64,000 bases of DNA from Pandoraea iniqua (lineage in GTDB: Bacteria > Pseudomonadota > Gammaproteobacteria > Burkholderiales > Burkholderiaceae), in the NCBI RefSeq assembly GCF_902459685.1, contig NZ_CABPSF010000009.1, positions 177,290-241,289 of the forward strand, written 5' to 3'. The translations under genes were made by a program, and so were the position numbers. Of the stretch, positions 36,378 through 44,155 are shown piece by piece. Positions within the stretch are counted from its first letter, which is position 1; each line of letters begins with the position of its first letter. The notes beneath the pieces are model-generated. The model saw only the letters and a list, made by a program, of their open reading frames with translations. It did not search any database and was not told where the DNA came from.

Positions 36378-36877
36378 CGCCCGTAGTTCCCCCAGTCATA
36401 GCCGCTGTCGACCTTGCCCCAAAGCACACGTCGACCGCTTGCTACTGGCGGCGGCAGCAGCCGCACGCGCCCGGTTGAGACATCCCGCAGCCAGTCGTAC
36501 CAAGACTTGCAACGCTTTTCCTGCAGGTCGGTCGCGTTGTCGGGATCGTCCTGCAGGGAACACCGAGTGAGCGCCAGGCAGCATGTCTTCAGCGGCGTTT
36601 GATCGATATCCGCTTGAAGAAGCGGCAAACGAACGTTCGCGCGCAAGTAACCGTCCATGAACCGGCTGGTCTGATCCAGCATGGCGCTCAGCCTGGCCAT
36701 CGCGCGATCGCAGGCGGCGCGCTCGTCAGCCGAACGTTCCGGCGTGTACTCGTCGGCGATGCCTTCGCGCAACAGCTCCGGCGTCAGGAGATCATCGCCT
36801 TCATCACGCAACAGTTGGCAGGTTTCCTCAAGTCCGAACTCCTGCACATACTCGGCCAGCGTCGCGTATGCGGTCAT
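36374..36877 (-). CDS. head completion protein, Mu gp36 (DUF1320) family
   Basis: A 167-residue protein starting MTAYATLAEYVQEFGLEE, which is diagnostic of DUF1320. The middle ARLSAMLDQTSRFMDGYLRA and YDWLRDVSTGRVRLLPP segments also match. It is thought to be a head-tail connector. It overlaps both neighbours by four bases. Confidence 0.88.
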   Translation of the reverse strand: MTAYATLAEYVQEFGLEETCQLLRDEGDDLLTPELLREGIADEYTPERSADERAACDRAMARLSAMLDQTSRFMDGYLRANVRLPLLQADIDQTPLKTCCLALTRCSLQDDPDNATDLQEKRCKSWYDWLRDVSTGRVRLLPPPVASGRRVLWGKVDSGYDWGNYGR

Positions 36878-37269
36878 TGCCGGCCCTTCGCTGCGGTGCC
36901 GCGCTTCGGGGCGTTTTTCGACGCTGCGACTTTTGCGGCCGGCTTCTTCACAGGGCTGCGCGTCGGCTGGTCGTTTGTTGCCTGCGCCGTACTGTCGGGC
37001 GCTTTGGCGGCTTGCGAGCCGCTTTCAACCCCAGCCGACGTACCCTTCGGGGCAGTGTCCAGCGCTGCATCGGGATTTGCACCGGCTTTCGACTGTGCAC
37101 CATCGGTCGGGCGCTGTTGTGCGACGGCGTCGCCCACTTCACGCAGCACGCCGCCGGCCACCAGGTCGGCGACGTGATCGGGCTCAGCGTGAACACGCGC
37201 ACCAACGGGATGCGAACGACGCTCCAGGCGAATCGGCTGCACCACCTCATACGTTTTCTTCTCGCTCAT
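36874..37269 (-). CDS. hypothetical phage protein with Mu gp35-like N-terminus
   Basis: A 131-residue protein when started at the ATG with AGGAGA upstream. Residues 1-45 (YEVVQPIRLERRSHPVGARVHAEPD, then VADLVAGGVL) form a small domain common after the capsid gene in Mu-like phages. The rest is a disordered alanine/lysine-rich tail ending KRGTAAKGRQ, which could bind DNA or act in head assembly. The function is unproven. Confidence 0.65.
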   Translation of the reverse strand: MSEKKTYEVVQPIRLERRSHPVGARVHAEPDHVADLVAGGVLREVGDAVAQQRPTDGAQSKAGANPDAALDTAPKGTSAGVESGSQAAKAPDSTAQATNDQPTRSPVKKPAAKVAASKNAPKRGTAAKGRQ

Positions 37270-37340
37270 GATCTCTCCTGCCGTTGCCGGCCGGCGCTGC
37301 ACTCCACACCGGCCGGGGTCGCTGGCACGCTCGCGGGTTG

Positions 37341-38288
37341 TTATGCCGGCGTGATGACGTCCTTGAGGAAGAAGCCGAGCTGCGGTGCGCAGACGACTTC
37401 CTTGACCGATTCGCCGACGCGCACGCGAACGCCGCCACGCAGGCCGATCTTCGAGTCCGATTCGGCACCAGCGATGCGCGAGCCGTATTCAGCGGTGAAG
37501 CCGAACGTGACGTTCGCACCGTCGACAACGCCGGCGATCTTGGCGGCAGCGGTGTCCTGATACAGCAACGACATGCCACCGCTCCAGGCCGGTGCAATCT
37601 TGGCCTGTTGACCAGGCTTCGAGAGGTTCACACGAGCACGGCCGACCAGGATCTGGTCGATTTCGAGCAGCTCGGCCACTTGCTCACGCGTCGCTGCGCC
37701 CTTGTCGCCCGCGTTGCCGTGCACAGCCTTGGCGATGACCGGATGGGTGCGCAATGCACGCCATTCGGACTGACCAAGCACCGCGACGTTGGGGCGCATG
37801 ATCGGGCGATCCAGCACATCGAGCAGGTATTCGAGCGGGTCGCTGTTCGCGTTGTCGAAGCGATCCGTCGCGGCGACGTTCTCCGAGTTGCCGTTGTACG
37901 TCGCAGCGTTGAACACCTGGCGGGCGACACGGATCTCGCGCCCCAGGAGGATCAGGCCGGACAGCATCTCGGTCGTCAGCGCCTGCAAATTGGTGTTATC
38001 CGGCGCGTTGTCGATATCGGTCTGAGGCAGCGGGTGATCCAGACCGTGGTCCTCGGTCTCCGAGGTCTTGCGCTCGCCGTTGAACTCGACTTCGTTGACT
38101 TGCGAGCGACGACCGACCTTCGTGTCCGGCACGGTGAACTGCTGCTCGGGCGGGTAGTACTGGTACGCAAAAGTCGGCTTGCCCAGCGGCGACGTGCGCG
38201 GCAGGACCAGGTCGGCGATCATCGCCTGGTTGCGCACGATCACCGCAATGGCGGTCAACTGCGGATCGATCGGAAACGGACTGGCCAT
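37341..38288 (-). CDS. major capsid protein
   Basis: A 315-residue coat protein of the Mu T / B3 type. It contains LTAIAVIVRNQAMIADLVLPR, then GRRSQVNEVEFNGERKTSETEDHGLDH and the coat-like C-terminal end TFGFTAEYGSRIAG. It follows the small DUF2190 protein and the protease gene, the normal head-gene order. The length matches HK97-fold Mu coat proteins (about 300-310). Confidence 0.87.
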   Translation of the reverse strand: MASPFPIDPQLTAIAVIVRNQAMIADLVLPRTSPLGKPTFAYQYYPPEQQFTVPDTKVGRRSQVNEVEFNGERKTSETEDHGLDHPLPQTDIDNAPDNTNLQALTTEMLSGLILLGREIRVARQVFNAATYNGNSENVAATDRFDNANSDPLEYLLDVLDRPIMRPNVAVLGQSEWRALRTHPVIAKAVHGNAGDKGAATREQVAELLEIDQILVGRARVNLSKPGQQAKIAPAWSGGMSLLYQDTAAAKIAGVVDGANVTFGFTAEYGSRIAGAESDSKIGLRGGVRVRVGESVKEVVCAPQLGFFLKDVITPA

Positions 38289-38347
38289 GGAGTGCTCCTA
38301 GACTTTGAGTGAACTGTGATGTGTGTACTAAAGGCGAAACGATGCGA

Positions 38348-38704
38348 TTAGCGGCCGATGAACACCGAGCCGATATCCCCCGCGACGCCGCTGATCATCG
38401 CTTCGCCGACGGAAGCGTCGCCTGCGGCAGCGGTCACTGCTCGCCCCTGGGCGTCGGCCTTTACGCGGTCACCGCGCGCGACAGCACCGCCGTACACGAC
38501 CGGCGTCGGACCGAGCAGCACGGCGTCGGCGCGCTCTCCGATTCCGGCTCCCACGTCCGTGGACGCGCCCAGCAGCTTTTCGCCAACTGTGCCGGCTGCT
38601 GCTTTGATCTGGTCGTCGGCGTCGCCATACGCGACAAGCTGGTGCGAGACGATCGCGGTGGCCGCAACGTAGTTCGCGACCAAGATTCGTTTGTTGGTGA
38701 GCAT
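38348..38704 (-). CDS. capsid cement / head decoration-like protein (DUF2190)
   Basis: A 118-residue glycine/alanine/valine-rich protein. The pattern DADDQIKAAAGTVGEKLLGASTD and the repeated GRAVTAAAGDASVGEAMISG are characteristic of DUF2190 proteins found between protease/scaffold and capsid. They are thought to stabilise the capsid exterior. Confidence 0.75.
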   Translation of the reverse strand: MLTNKRILVANYVAATAIVSHQLVAYGDADDQIKAAAGTVGEKLLGASTDVGAGIGERADAVLLGPTPVVYGGAVARGDRVKADAQGRAVTAAAGDASVGEAMISGVAGDIGSVFIGR

Positions 38705-38764
38705 TTCGATCCTCTATTGGATATGTGGGAATGCGTGAGCGTGAGCGCGTGAGTCGCGACTGGT

Positions 38765-39922
38765 TTAGCTGGCTGCCGAGCCAGTGGAGACTTTCAAAAC
38801 AGCGTCGGCATACGACACCGTGAGGCCCTTGTCTTGCTGGCTCTTCATGAACTCCTTGGCCTTCTCCGCAAGCGCTGCCGCGTCGTTGACATCGGTCGGC
38901 GTGCCACCGTCTGCGTGCTGGCCGAGCTTGATGACCGGGGCACGAGCCGACATGAACTCTGCGAACCATTGCGCGGGCGTCTTCGAGACCGTGCCGTTGT
39001 TCGCCGAAAACTCGAACGATTGGCCAGCAGTCTCGATCTGTGCCATGAATTCGGCCAGGCCCGCCTGCTCGGCTGGCAGGACGCGGCCTTCACCGAGCCA
39101 GCCGGCAATCTGCGTCTGGATACGCTCGGTGCGGCGCTCACCCTCAACGCGCGCCGTGCGGGCATCCGCGTCGTTCACGCGCTGGCTGAATTCGGCGGTC
39201 GCCGTCTCGCGGCCTTGGGTCATGCCTTCCTGGCGCGCACGGTCCAGGTCTTCCTTCGTGAAGTTCACGTCATTACCTCCGGGGTGGGAAAAAGCGGAAA
39301 TGGCGGACGCCGCGTCAACATCGTTCGCCGCACGCGCTGCCTCTTCGATGGATTCGACCTGGTAGTTCGGAAGCACGGAATCAGCCACCTCCATGCCCTG
39401 GGAGCCGATGATCCACTCACGGATGCCGCGAAACAGCCGTGCGGCCGAATTGAGGCCCCAGCCGAGCTGCGCAACGCCAGGAGCGGCAAACTCGAAGCAT
39501 TCATGGCCGTCCGCGAATTCGACCGGGCGCAGTCCGTCGATGGCGGGCGGCGTCGCTCCGAGCCAGCCGACATGACGCACCCGCCAGCCGTGCTGCGGAT
39601 CTTTGAACACCGATACGGAGCGATTGCGGTACGCCCCCGACTCGACGCCGGCGGCAAACTGCGGGTTGATGTCGGCGAAGCGGGCGAGCAGCGTGTCGCC
39701 GTCACGCTTGATGCTGCTGGTCCAGGCGTAGGCCGGATCGTTATGTTTCGGATGACCGAGCACAGCCGGGGCGGCACCCAACGCATGGTTCGCGACCATC
39801 TGATCCAGATCCGCACGCGAAAAAGTGATGTGCTGGCCTTTGGCGTCGGTATGACTGCCGGCCCGAAACACCTCGATCCAGTTGGCGAGGCCCTTAGCTT
39901 GAGGAAGAGTGGTCTTGTCCAT
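38765..39922 (-). CDS. head maturation protease with scaffold domain (Mu gpI-like)
   Basis: A 385-residue protein. The N-terminal half carries a Mu I-like prohead protease: FRAGSHTDAKGQHITFSRADLD, then LGHPKHNDPAYAW and the likely serine region AYRNRSVSVF near residue 100. The C-terminal half is charged and helical (EEDLDRARQEG-like, QRVNDADARTARVEGERRTERIQ), as in the scaffold that Mu makes from an internal start of the same gene (Z). It is the first gene of the leftward structural block, 38 bases after a dyad proposed as a late promoter. Confidence 0.85.
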   Translation of the reverse strand: MDKTTLPQAKGLANWIEVFRAGSHTDAKGQHITFSRADLDQMVANHALGAAPAVLGHPKHNDPAYAWTSSIKRDGDTLLARFADINPQFAAGVESGAYRNRSVSVFKDPQHGWRVRHVGWLGATPPAIDGLRPVEFADGHECFEFAAPGVAQLGWGLNSAARLFRGIREWIIGSQGMEVADSVLPNYQVESIEEAARAANDVDAASAISAFSHPGGNDVNFTKEDLDRARQEGMTQGRETATAEFSQRVNDADARTARVEGERRTERIQTQIAGWLGEGRVLPAEQAGLAEFMAQIETAGQSFEFSANNGTVSKTPAQWFAEFMSARAPVIKLGQHADGGTPTDVNDAAALAEKAKEFMKSQQDKGLTVSYADAVLKVSTGSAAS

Positions 39923-39959
39923 GCCTCGCAGTGTGCGTGGCTCGGACTAGGAAAAATTG

Positions 39960-39973
39960 GTGAACCATTTCAC
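39960..39973 (-). promoter_or_regulatory. late-activator dyad, copy 1 (before protease/capsid block)
   Basis: On the plus strand GTGAACCATTTCAC, nearly the same as copies at 26871-26884 and 49802-49815. Reading leftward it is followed after eight bases by CCTAGT, a weak -10-like hexamer, and then by the protease gene. It corresponds in position to the Mu PI late promoter. The Mor/C-family activator is encoded about 160 bases upstream. Confidence 0.65.
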
Positions 39974-40025
39974 AAGCAAACGGTTCGTTGGGAGGTTGGG
40001 GAGTAGGCGTGCTGAGAGGGCCTAC

Positions 40026-40082
40026 AAGCCGCTGGCGGGGTTAGATGACCGAAGGGTCGTCCCGGAGGGTAGCAGCGGTTTT
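40026..40082. terminator. structured region between Mor gene and late operon
   Basis: AAGCCGCTG (40026-40034) and CAGCGGTTT (40073-40081) pair over an interval that itself contains GACC/GGTC and GGG/CCC arms. A T run follows on the plus strand. It sits at the end of the early/middle leftward transcript, so it may separate that transcript from the late one, but the T run favours the other strand. Confidence 0.35.
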
Positions 40083-40131
40083 GAAATACGGTTTGAAGGT
40101 TTTTGAATGGGGTTCCCTTTGACAGCGAACC

Positions 40132-40533
40132 TCACTCAAACAAATCGCCGCTCGATGGTTCAGCGGGGCGCTCTCCGAGAATCTGGAAAACGCGGCGCAT
40201 CGTGTATCCGGTGCGGATGGCGATTTGATCGACGGTCAGTCGCTCGAAGTAGCGAAGATGACGCACGATTTGGTGGCGCTGTTGGCGCGTGATTGCGTCT
40301 TTCTTCGGTAGCATGACCGTCTCGCCACCGAAGCGATCGACCAGGGCCACGAAGGCGACCGGGCCAATATGATCGACCAGCATATGCTGCGGATCGACCC
40401 GCTTGGGCACCGAGAGATACGCGCCACCGCGCCAGTCGATCAGTGCGAATGCAGCGGCCTCACCGATACAGTCGATGAGCTCGCGCAGCAGCTCGGGCAA
40501 CGCAGCGCGATTGATGATGGCCCCCGTGCTCAT
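40132..40533 (-). CDS. Mor/C family transcription activator
   Basis: A 133-residue DNA-binding protein. The C-terminal half (TRQQRHQIVRHLRYFERLTVDQIAIRTGYTMRRVFQILG) is the Mor-type helix-turn-helix, preceded by the dimerisation region ALPELLRELIDCIGEAAAFALI. Mu has two such proteins, Mor for the middle promoter and C for the late promoters. Only one gene is seen here, so it probably does the job of C and acts on the three GTGAAAYRTTTCAC dyads. The start overlaps the gp16-like stop as ATGA. Confidence 0.85.
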   Translation of the reverse strand: MSTGAIINRAALPELLRELIDCIGEAAAFALIDWRGGAYLSVPKRVDPQHMLVDHIGPVAFVALVDRFGGETVMLPKKDAITRQQRHQIVRHLRYFERLTVDQIAIRTGYTMRRVFQILGERPAEPSSGDLFE

Positions 40534-40958
40534 AGCGTCAGGTCGACGTCTGGATCTACCCGAAGCAGCCACTTCTTGGCCGATTCGATCAGATGCTGCA
40601 GTTCCTCGCTTCGCGCAAAGCGAAGCGCGTCGAGTCCGGGAATACGGCGCGTGGCCCAGGCTTCCATCGCGTCCTCCGTCTTGACCTGGACCGCTCCGCG
40701 CTCAGCGAGCATTCCCCACAAGACACGCAGCTTGCGCAATTGCGGCTCATTCCAGGATTGAGGCTTGCCTGCATCGAGCAGCTTATGCAGGCGTCCGTGT
40801 GCCTGGCGTCGTTGCCGCTCCGTCAACGCGGTGGCTGACCGCACGCCGAACTGGGCGAACAACCAATCCTTGTATTGGTCCTCGGTCATGCCCGCCTTCA
40901 TGGCTTTCAGGCGGACCATCTGTGTGTCGCGTTTTGCCGGATCCTGAGACAGTGCCAT
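40530..40958 (-). CDS. Mu gp16-like protein (DUF1018)
   Basis: A 142-residue protein with AAGGAGG before the ATG. The N-terminus (MVRLKAMKAGMTEDQYKDWLFAQFGVRSATALTERQRRQ) matches gp16/DUF1018, found just before mor in Mu-like phages. The second half LRVLWGMLAERGAV also fits. The function is unknown; a role in early regulation or host takeover is usually suggested. Confidence 0.82.
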   Translation of the reverse strand: MALSQDPAKRDTQMVRLKAMKAGMTEDQYKDWLFAQFGVRSATALTERQRRQAHGRLHKLLDAGKPQSWNEPQLRKLRVLWGMLAERGAVQVKTEDAMEAWATRRIPGLDALRFARSEELQHLIESAKKWLLRVDPDVDLTL

Positions 40959-40959
40959 G

Positions 40960-41283
40960 TCAACCTCCTTGGGCAGTAACAAGGGCGCTTTCGAGCTGCG
41001 CCCGGAATTCGACGGCACGCGCCAGGACTGAAGGCATGTCGTTCCCATGCTTGCGAACGTGTTGGACCGCATTGAGGAACGCAGCCGTCTTCGTGCCGCC
41101 TTCGCCAAAACACGCACCCGACAGAAGGTGCGTTACGGTCCAGCCTTGAAACTCCCCCAAGGCACTATGGCGTGCATGGATGCCGAACGACGCATTGGTG
41201 TACGGCAGTCGAATGCATTCACCACAGACGGTAGTCAGCCGTTCCCCGGCGACGACTTCATAGAAGATTTTCACGTCGGCCAT
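40960..41283 (-). CDS. hypothetical early phage protein
   Basis: A 107-residue protein in the leftward early operon, one base from the gp16-like gene. It has a CGEC pair near residue 20 and a C-terminal helical stretch (FLNAVQHVRKHGNDMPSVLARAVEFRAQLESAL). I do not recognise a family. Close packing with neighbours and a plausible start make it likely real. Confidence 0.6.
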   Translation of the reverse strand: MADVKIFYEVVAGERLTTVCGECIRLPYTNASFGIHARHSALGEFQGWTVTHLLSGACFGEGGTKTAAFLNAVQHVRKHGNDMPSVLARAVEFRAQLESALVTAQGG

Positions 41284-41292
41284 GGCAGCAGC

Positions 41293-41649
41293 TCACGCAG
41301 CGCGTGCGGCACGTTCCCGCACGTCAACATCAGCGCTATCGAAGTCGAAAACGTCGTAATGCAACACTCGCAGGCCGGTCGATCCATCCACTGCGGGGTA
41401 GCCCTCGACACATCCTCGATTGAAGCTGTCGGACGGCGAGATGGACGTGATCGCCTCGACCAGAAACGCGACAGCAAAGTTGCGAAGAAACGCGTGCAGC
41501 GGCCCATACTCTGCGAGTTTTTCGGCCCCATCACCCCAAAACATCACAAACTCAGTGAGCACTTCAGGCGTCAGGATGTCGTGATCCACTTCCACGTCGA
41601 TCTCGGCACCGAACTCATGCTCCAAGGTATATTTCTTGATAGTCGGCAT
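41293..41649 (-). CDS. DUF2528-like early phage protein
   Basis: A protein of about 118 residues. LEHEFGAEIDVEVDHDILTPEVLTEFVMFWGDGAEKLAEYG and GYPAVDGSTGLRVL match the DUF2528 pattern I remember from Mu-like phages of Burkholderiales. A TTG start four codons upstream is possible. The function is unknown. Confidence 0.65.
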   Translation of the reverse strand: MPTIKKYTLEHEFGAEIDVEVDHDILTPEVLTEFVMFWGDGAEKLAEYGPLHAFLRNFAVAFLVEAITSISPSDSFNRGCVEGYPAVDGSTGLRVLHYDVFDFDSADVDVRERAARAA

Positions 41650-41727
41650 TGGTTTTCTCAAGTGTGGCTGCTCGTCAGTACCCGGCCACCGCGCCGGATA
41701 GACGCCCGCTTGCGCGGGCGTTTCGCA

Positions 41728-42000
41728 TCAGTTCACAGCGTCTTTCAACGTCTTGCCGGCTTTGAACTTCACTGCGTTGCTCGCGGCAATCTCGATTGCC
41801 TCACCGGTCGCCGGGTTGCGGCCGGTGCGCGCTTCACGCTGCGAGACGCCGAAGGTGCCGAAGCCCGACAGAGAAACGTCACCGTCTTCCTGCAGGCCGA
41901 TACGGATGGCGTCGAGCACCGCATCGACGGATTGCGCGGCTTGCGCCTTGGTTTGCTCGGCATTCTTGGCGACGGCTTCGATCAGTTGCGACTTGTTCAT
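41728..42000 (-). CDS. phage-encoded HU-family DNA-binding protein
   Basis: A 90-residue histone-like protein with MNKSQLIEAVAKNAEQTKAQAAQSVDAV at the start, FGTFGVSQREARTGRNPATGE (the DNA-bending arm) and KFKAGKTLKDAVN at the end. GGAG precedes the ATG. Mu transposition needs host HU to build the transpososome, so carrying its own HU may make the phage less dependent on the host. It lies among early genes. Confidence 0.92.
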   Translation of the reverse strand: MNKSQLIEAVAKNAEQTKAQAAQSVDAVLDAIRIGLQEDGDVSLSGFGTFGVSQREARTGRNPATGEAIEIAASNAVKFKAGKTLKDAVN

Positions 42001-42051
42001 GAGGTAGTTCTCCAGTTGGATTGAGTTGCCACGAAACGCTCGCGGCGGGCG

Positions 42052-42453
42052 TTACTGCAATCGAACGTAAGACGGCGTGTGAACCCAGCCGATGAGGTTG
42101 CCGGTGAACGGCAAGCCGTACTGTCCTGCGATGTAGGCGACCATGTCGCGCCATCCATCGAATCCGTCCGCACGGGCCAGCGCCTCGACCTGCGCTTCTT
42201 CCAGCAAGCGATCGCCGACGAACACCTGCGGCAAGCGGTCGGCGAGCGGTGGCAGGATCTGGATCTCAGACACGTACTCGCAGACCTCTTGGGCGATCAT
42301 CCGGGCGCGCGGCGATCGCAGCGCGACGTACATGCGCAGCACGTCGCCTGGCTCCGGATCCCGTCCGTCGACCCGCTTAGCGCGAATGGTGTGAGGCTTG
42401 TGGCCGCTGACGATCAGCGGCTCGAAGTGCGATTGAAAATTGAGCAGGTGCAT
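42052..42453 (-). CDS. ASCH/YqfB-like small phage protein
   Basis: A 133-residue protein starting MHLLNFQSHFEPLIVSGHKPHTIRAKR. The H-x-x-TIRAKR segment followed by DPEPGDVLRMYVALRS resembles ASCH-like (PUA-related) folds that bind RNA or modified nucleotides. The end contains an alpha-rich part with GFDGWRDMVAYIAGQYG. The frame extends upstream but overlaps the DUF3164 gene; this start fits the operon spacing. Confidence 0.7.
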   Translation of the reverse strand: MHLLNFQSHFEPLIVSGHKPHTIRAKRVDGRDPEPGDVLRMYVALRSPRARMIAQEVCEYVSEIQILPPLADRLPQVFVGDRLLEEAQVEALARADGFDGWRDMVAYIAGQYGLPFTGNLIGWVHTPSYVRLQ

Positions 42454-42463
42454 GTCCAGGGCC

Positions 42464-43090
42464 TCACAGCGAAGCGAAGTCAAGACTGATTGCCGTGTAC
42501 TGCTCGCTGCCCTCCAGGCGCTCGTAGAAGCGCATATACGTTTTTGTACCGACGACCTGGACCGACTCGCCGATGGCCAACATTGCGCGCTGCCACTTCT
42601 CGTCATCGATCTCCAGGCGACGCAGCGCAAGCACGCGACCCACGTTGATCTTGCCTTCCTTGTCCGTCTCGAATGCTTGCTGGACGAGCACTTGAATCTT
42701 CGGATCGCTGCCTCGCGCCCACTCAGTGATGCACTCATCGATGAGCACCTTGGCGGCCTGCAGGCGCTCATCGAACGACATGTTCTCTGCGCGTTGGATG
42801 ACGACCTTGAGCGAGCCATCAAAGGAGTGCAGCGTTACGTTGCCCTTCGCGCCGCCCAGCTTCACGTCGTACTTGTCGGCAGAGAGGGAGATAAAGGCGT
42901 TGGCATCGCCAAACAGACGTTGCTTGAGGCCGCTCAAACTCTCCTGTGCAGCCTTCGCGGCGTCGATCATCTCTCGCACCAGGCCGTCGCGCTCCAGATC
43001 GATATCGCGGATCGTCGCCTCGGGCACCAGGTGGCCCACGGCGTTCTTGCGGTAGCCAGTCGGAATAACTTCTTTGGTCTGCTTGGTCAT
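42464..43090 (-). CDS. DUF3164 family early phage protein
   Basis: A 208-residue protein with the DUF3164 blocks: GYRKNAVGHLVPEATIRDIDLERD near the start, then LGGAKGNVTLHSFDGSLKVV and LALRRLEIDDEKWQRAM. Such proteins lie downstream of transposition genes in Mu-like phages (Mu gp8 region). The role is unknown. The ATG overlaps the stop of the upstream gene. Confidence 0.85.
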   Translation of the reverse strand: MTKQTKEVIPTGYRKNAVGHLVPEATIRDIDLERDGLVREMIDAAKAAQESLSGLKQRLFGDANAFISLSADKYDVKLGGAKGNVTLHSFDGSLKVVIQRAENMSFDERLQAAKVLIDECITEWARGSDPKIQVLVQQAFETDKEGKINVGRVLALRRLEIDDEKWQRAMLAIGESVQVVGTKTYMRFYERLEGSEQYTAISLDFASL

Positions 43091-43674
43091 GATGGGTCCC
43101 TCGGTTTTAACTTCAGCTGTTCACGGATGTGCTGTGGCATCTTGGATTTGGGCAGTGAGGCGTCCAGTCGGATCGGACCTCCGGCCGGACCTGTTGGCGC
43201 GCGACGTTCTTCGACAGACCCTGCACCAGCGACGCCGCGCAGTTGAGCTTCGCGCGCTTCCTCCGCCCGCCCGGCCGCGCGGATGATCTGACTGGCCATC
43301 ACGGAGCGAAGCCAACCATGCGACTTGAGCGGAAGATCCAGTTTTCCCTGGTGTGCCTGGTCGACCGCATATGCCATCGCAGACGACCAATTGGCGAGCG
43401 GCGCGGCGTACGTGGTTCCGTTCCAGGTCAACTGCGCGGCGCGCATTTCCGGCTCCAGTTCACGGATCAACGTCACCATGCGCCCCCAAGACATATGCGA
43501 CTTATGCGGCGCGAACAGGCTCAGATAACGTAGGAGCGGCTTGATAAAGGCATCGCCGGCGGGGTGAATGTCGGTCAACGCCAGCACGATGTCGCGCATG
43601 CTGTCGTCAGCGAGCACGACGTCCAAGCTCATGCGCACGCGGCAGTTCGGGCAGGAGATTTCAGGAAGCGGCAT
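43087..43674 (-). CDS. hypothetical early phage protein with N-terminal CxxC
   Basis: A 195-residue protein with a single CPNC pair at residues 8-11, a helical middle (SHMSWGRMVTLIRELEPEMRAAQLTWNGTTYAAP) and a basic end. I do not recognise the family. It overlaps neighbours on both sides, which supports translation within the operon. Confidence 0.6.
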   Translation of the reverse strand: MPLPEISCPNCRVRMSLDVVLADDSMRDIVLALTDIHPAGDAFIKPLLRYLSLFAPHKSHMSWGRMVTLIRELEPEMRAAQLTWNGTTYAAPLANWSSAMAYAVDQAHQGKLDLPLKSHGWLRSVMASQIIRAAGRAEEAREAQLRGVAGAGSVEERRAPTGPAGGPIRLDASLPKSKMPQHIREQLKLKPRDPS

Positions 43675-43966
43675 CGCAGTCTCCCGAGCGATCGCGCAAT
43701 GTCTCCTGCAAGCGGCGTTGAAGTGCTCGTCGTTGGTTCTTGCAGCGCCGCTCGATCAGCGCGAAATTAGCTTGGGCATTCAAATACTCGCGGTGCAGCC
43801 ACGCAAGTTCCCGAATCGCTCGGCGCTCGTCGCGTTCCAACGCTCGCAGTTGGCAATGCACGCGCACGCGCTGAGCAGTAAGGCGTGCCTCCGCAGCTAC
43901 TCGCTGCAGGCCAGCAAGTACTTCCGTCAGCACGGGGCCACGCTTCCATCGGTTTGGCCGGTTCAT
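43661..43966 (-). CDS. hypothetical early phage protein, arginine-rich coiled coil
   Basis: A 101-residue protein from the ATG that overlaps the upstream stop as ATGA. It is almost entirely helical and very rich in arginine, leucine and alanine (LRALERDERRAIRELAWLHREYL). It may bind nucleic acid. No family recognised. Confidence 0.55.
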   Translation of the reverse strand: MNRPNRWKRGPVLTEVLAGLQRVAAEARLTAQRVRVHCQLRALERDERRAIRELAWLHREYLNAQANFALIERRCKNQRRALQRRLQETLRDRSGDCDAAS

Positions 43967-44148
43967 GCCTTCGCCTCCTGTTCTGCTGACGGAGGCGTCG
44001 TAAGCCACGCGGTAATCGCTGCGGCCTGCGGCGTTGCCCCATTGGCCAGTGCTTCGAGCATCGGCAACGCGAAGCGTCCCGTGACGCTGATACGCGTGCG
44101 GCCAGGCTTCTGAGTGATGGTGATGCATGAGCGAGTTTTCTTCTGCAT
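43963..44148 (-). CDS. small hypothetical early phage protein
   Basis: A 61-residue protein starting MQKKTRSCITITQ with GAGG upstream. It has a short beta-hairpin-like start (ITQKPGRTRISVTGRFALPML) and a helix. It directly follows the MuB-like gene. Function unknown. Confidence 0.55.
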   Translation of the reverse strand: MQKKTRSCITITQKPGRTRISVTGRFALPMLEALANGATPQAAAITAWLTTPPSAEQEAKA

Positions 44149-44155
44149 GGCTGCC

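Noticed and set aside
40132..40533. A second Mor/C-type gene was looked for, since Mu has two
   Set aside because: None found on either strand in the prophage; only this one carries the Mor-type helix-turn-helix.
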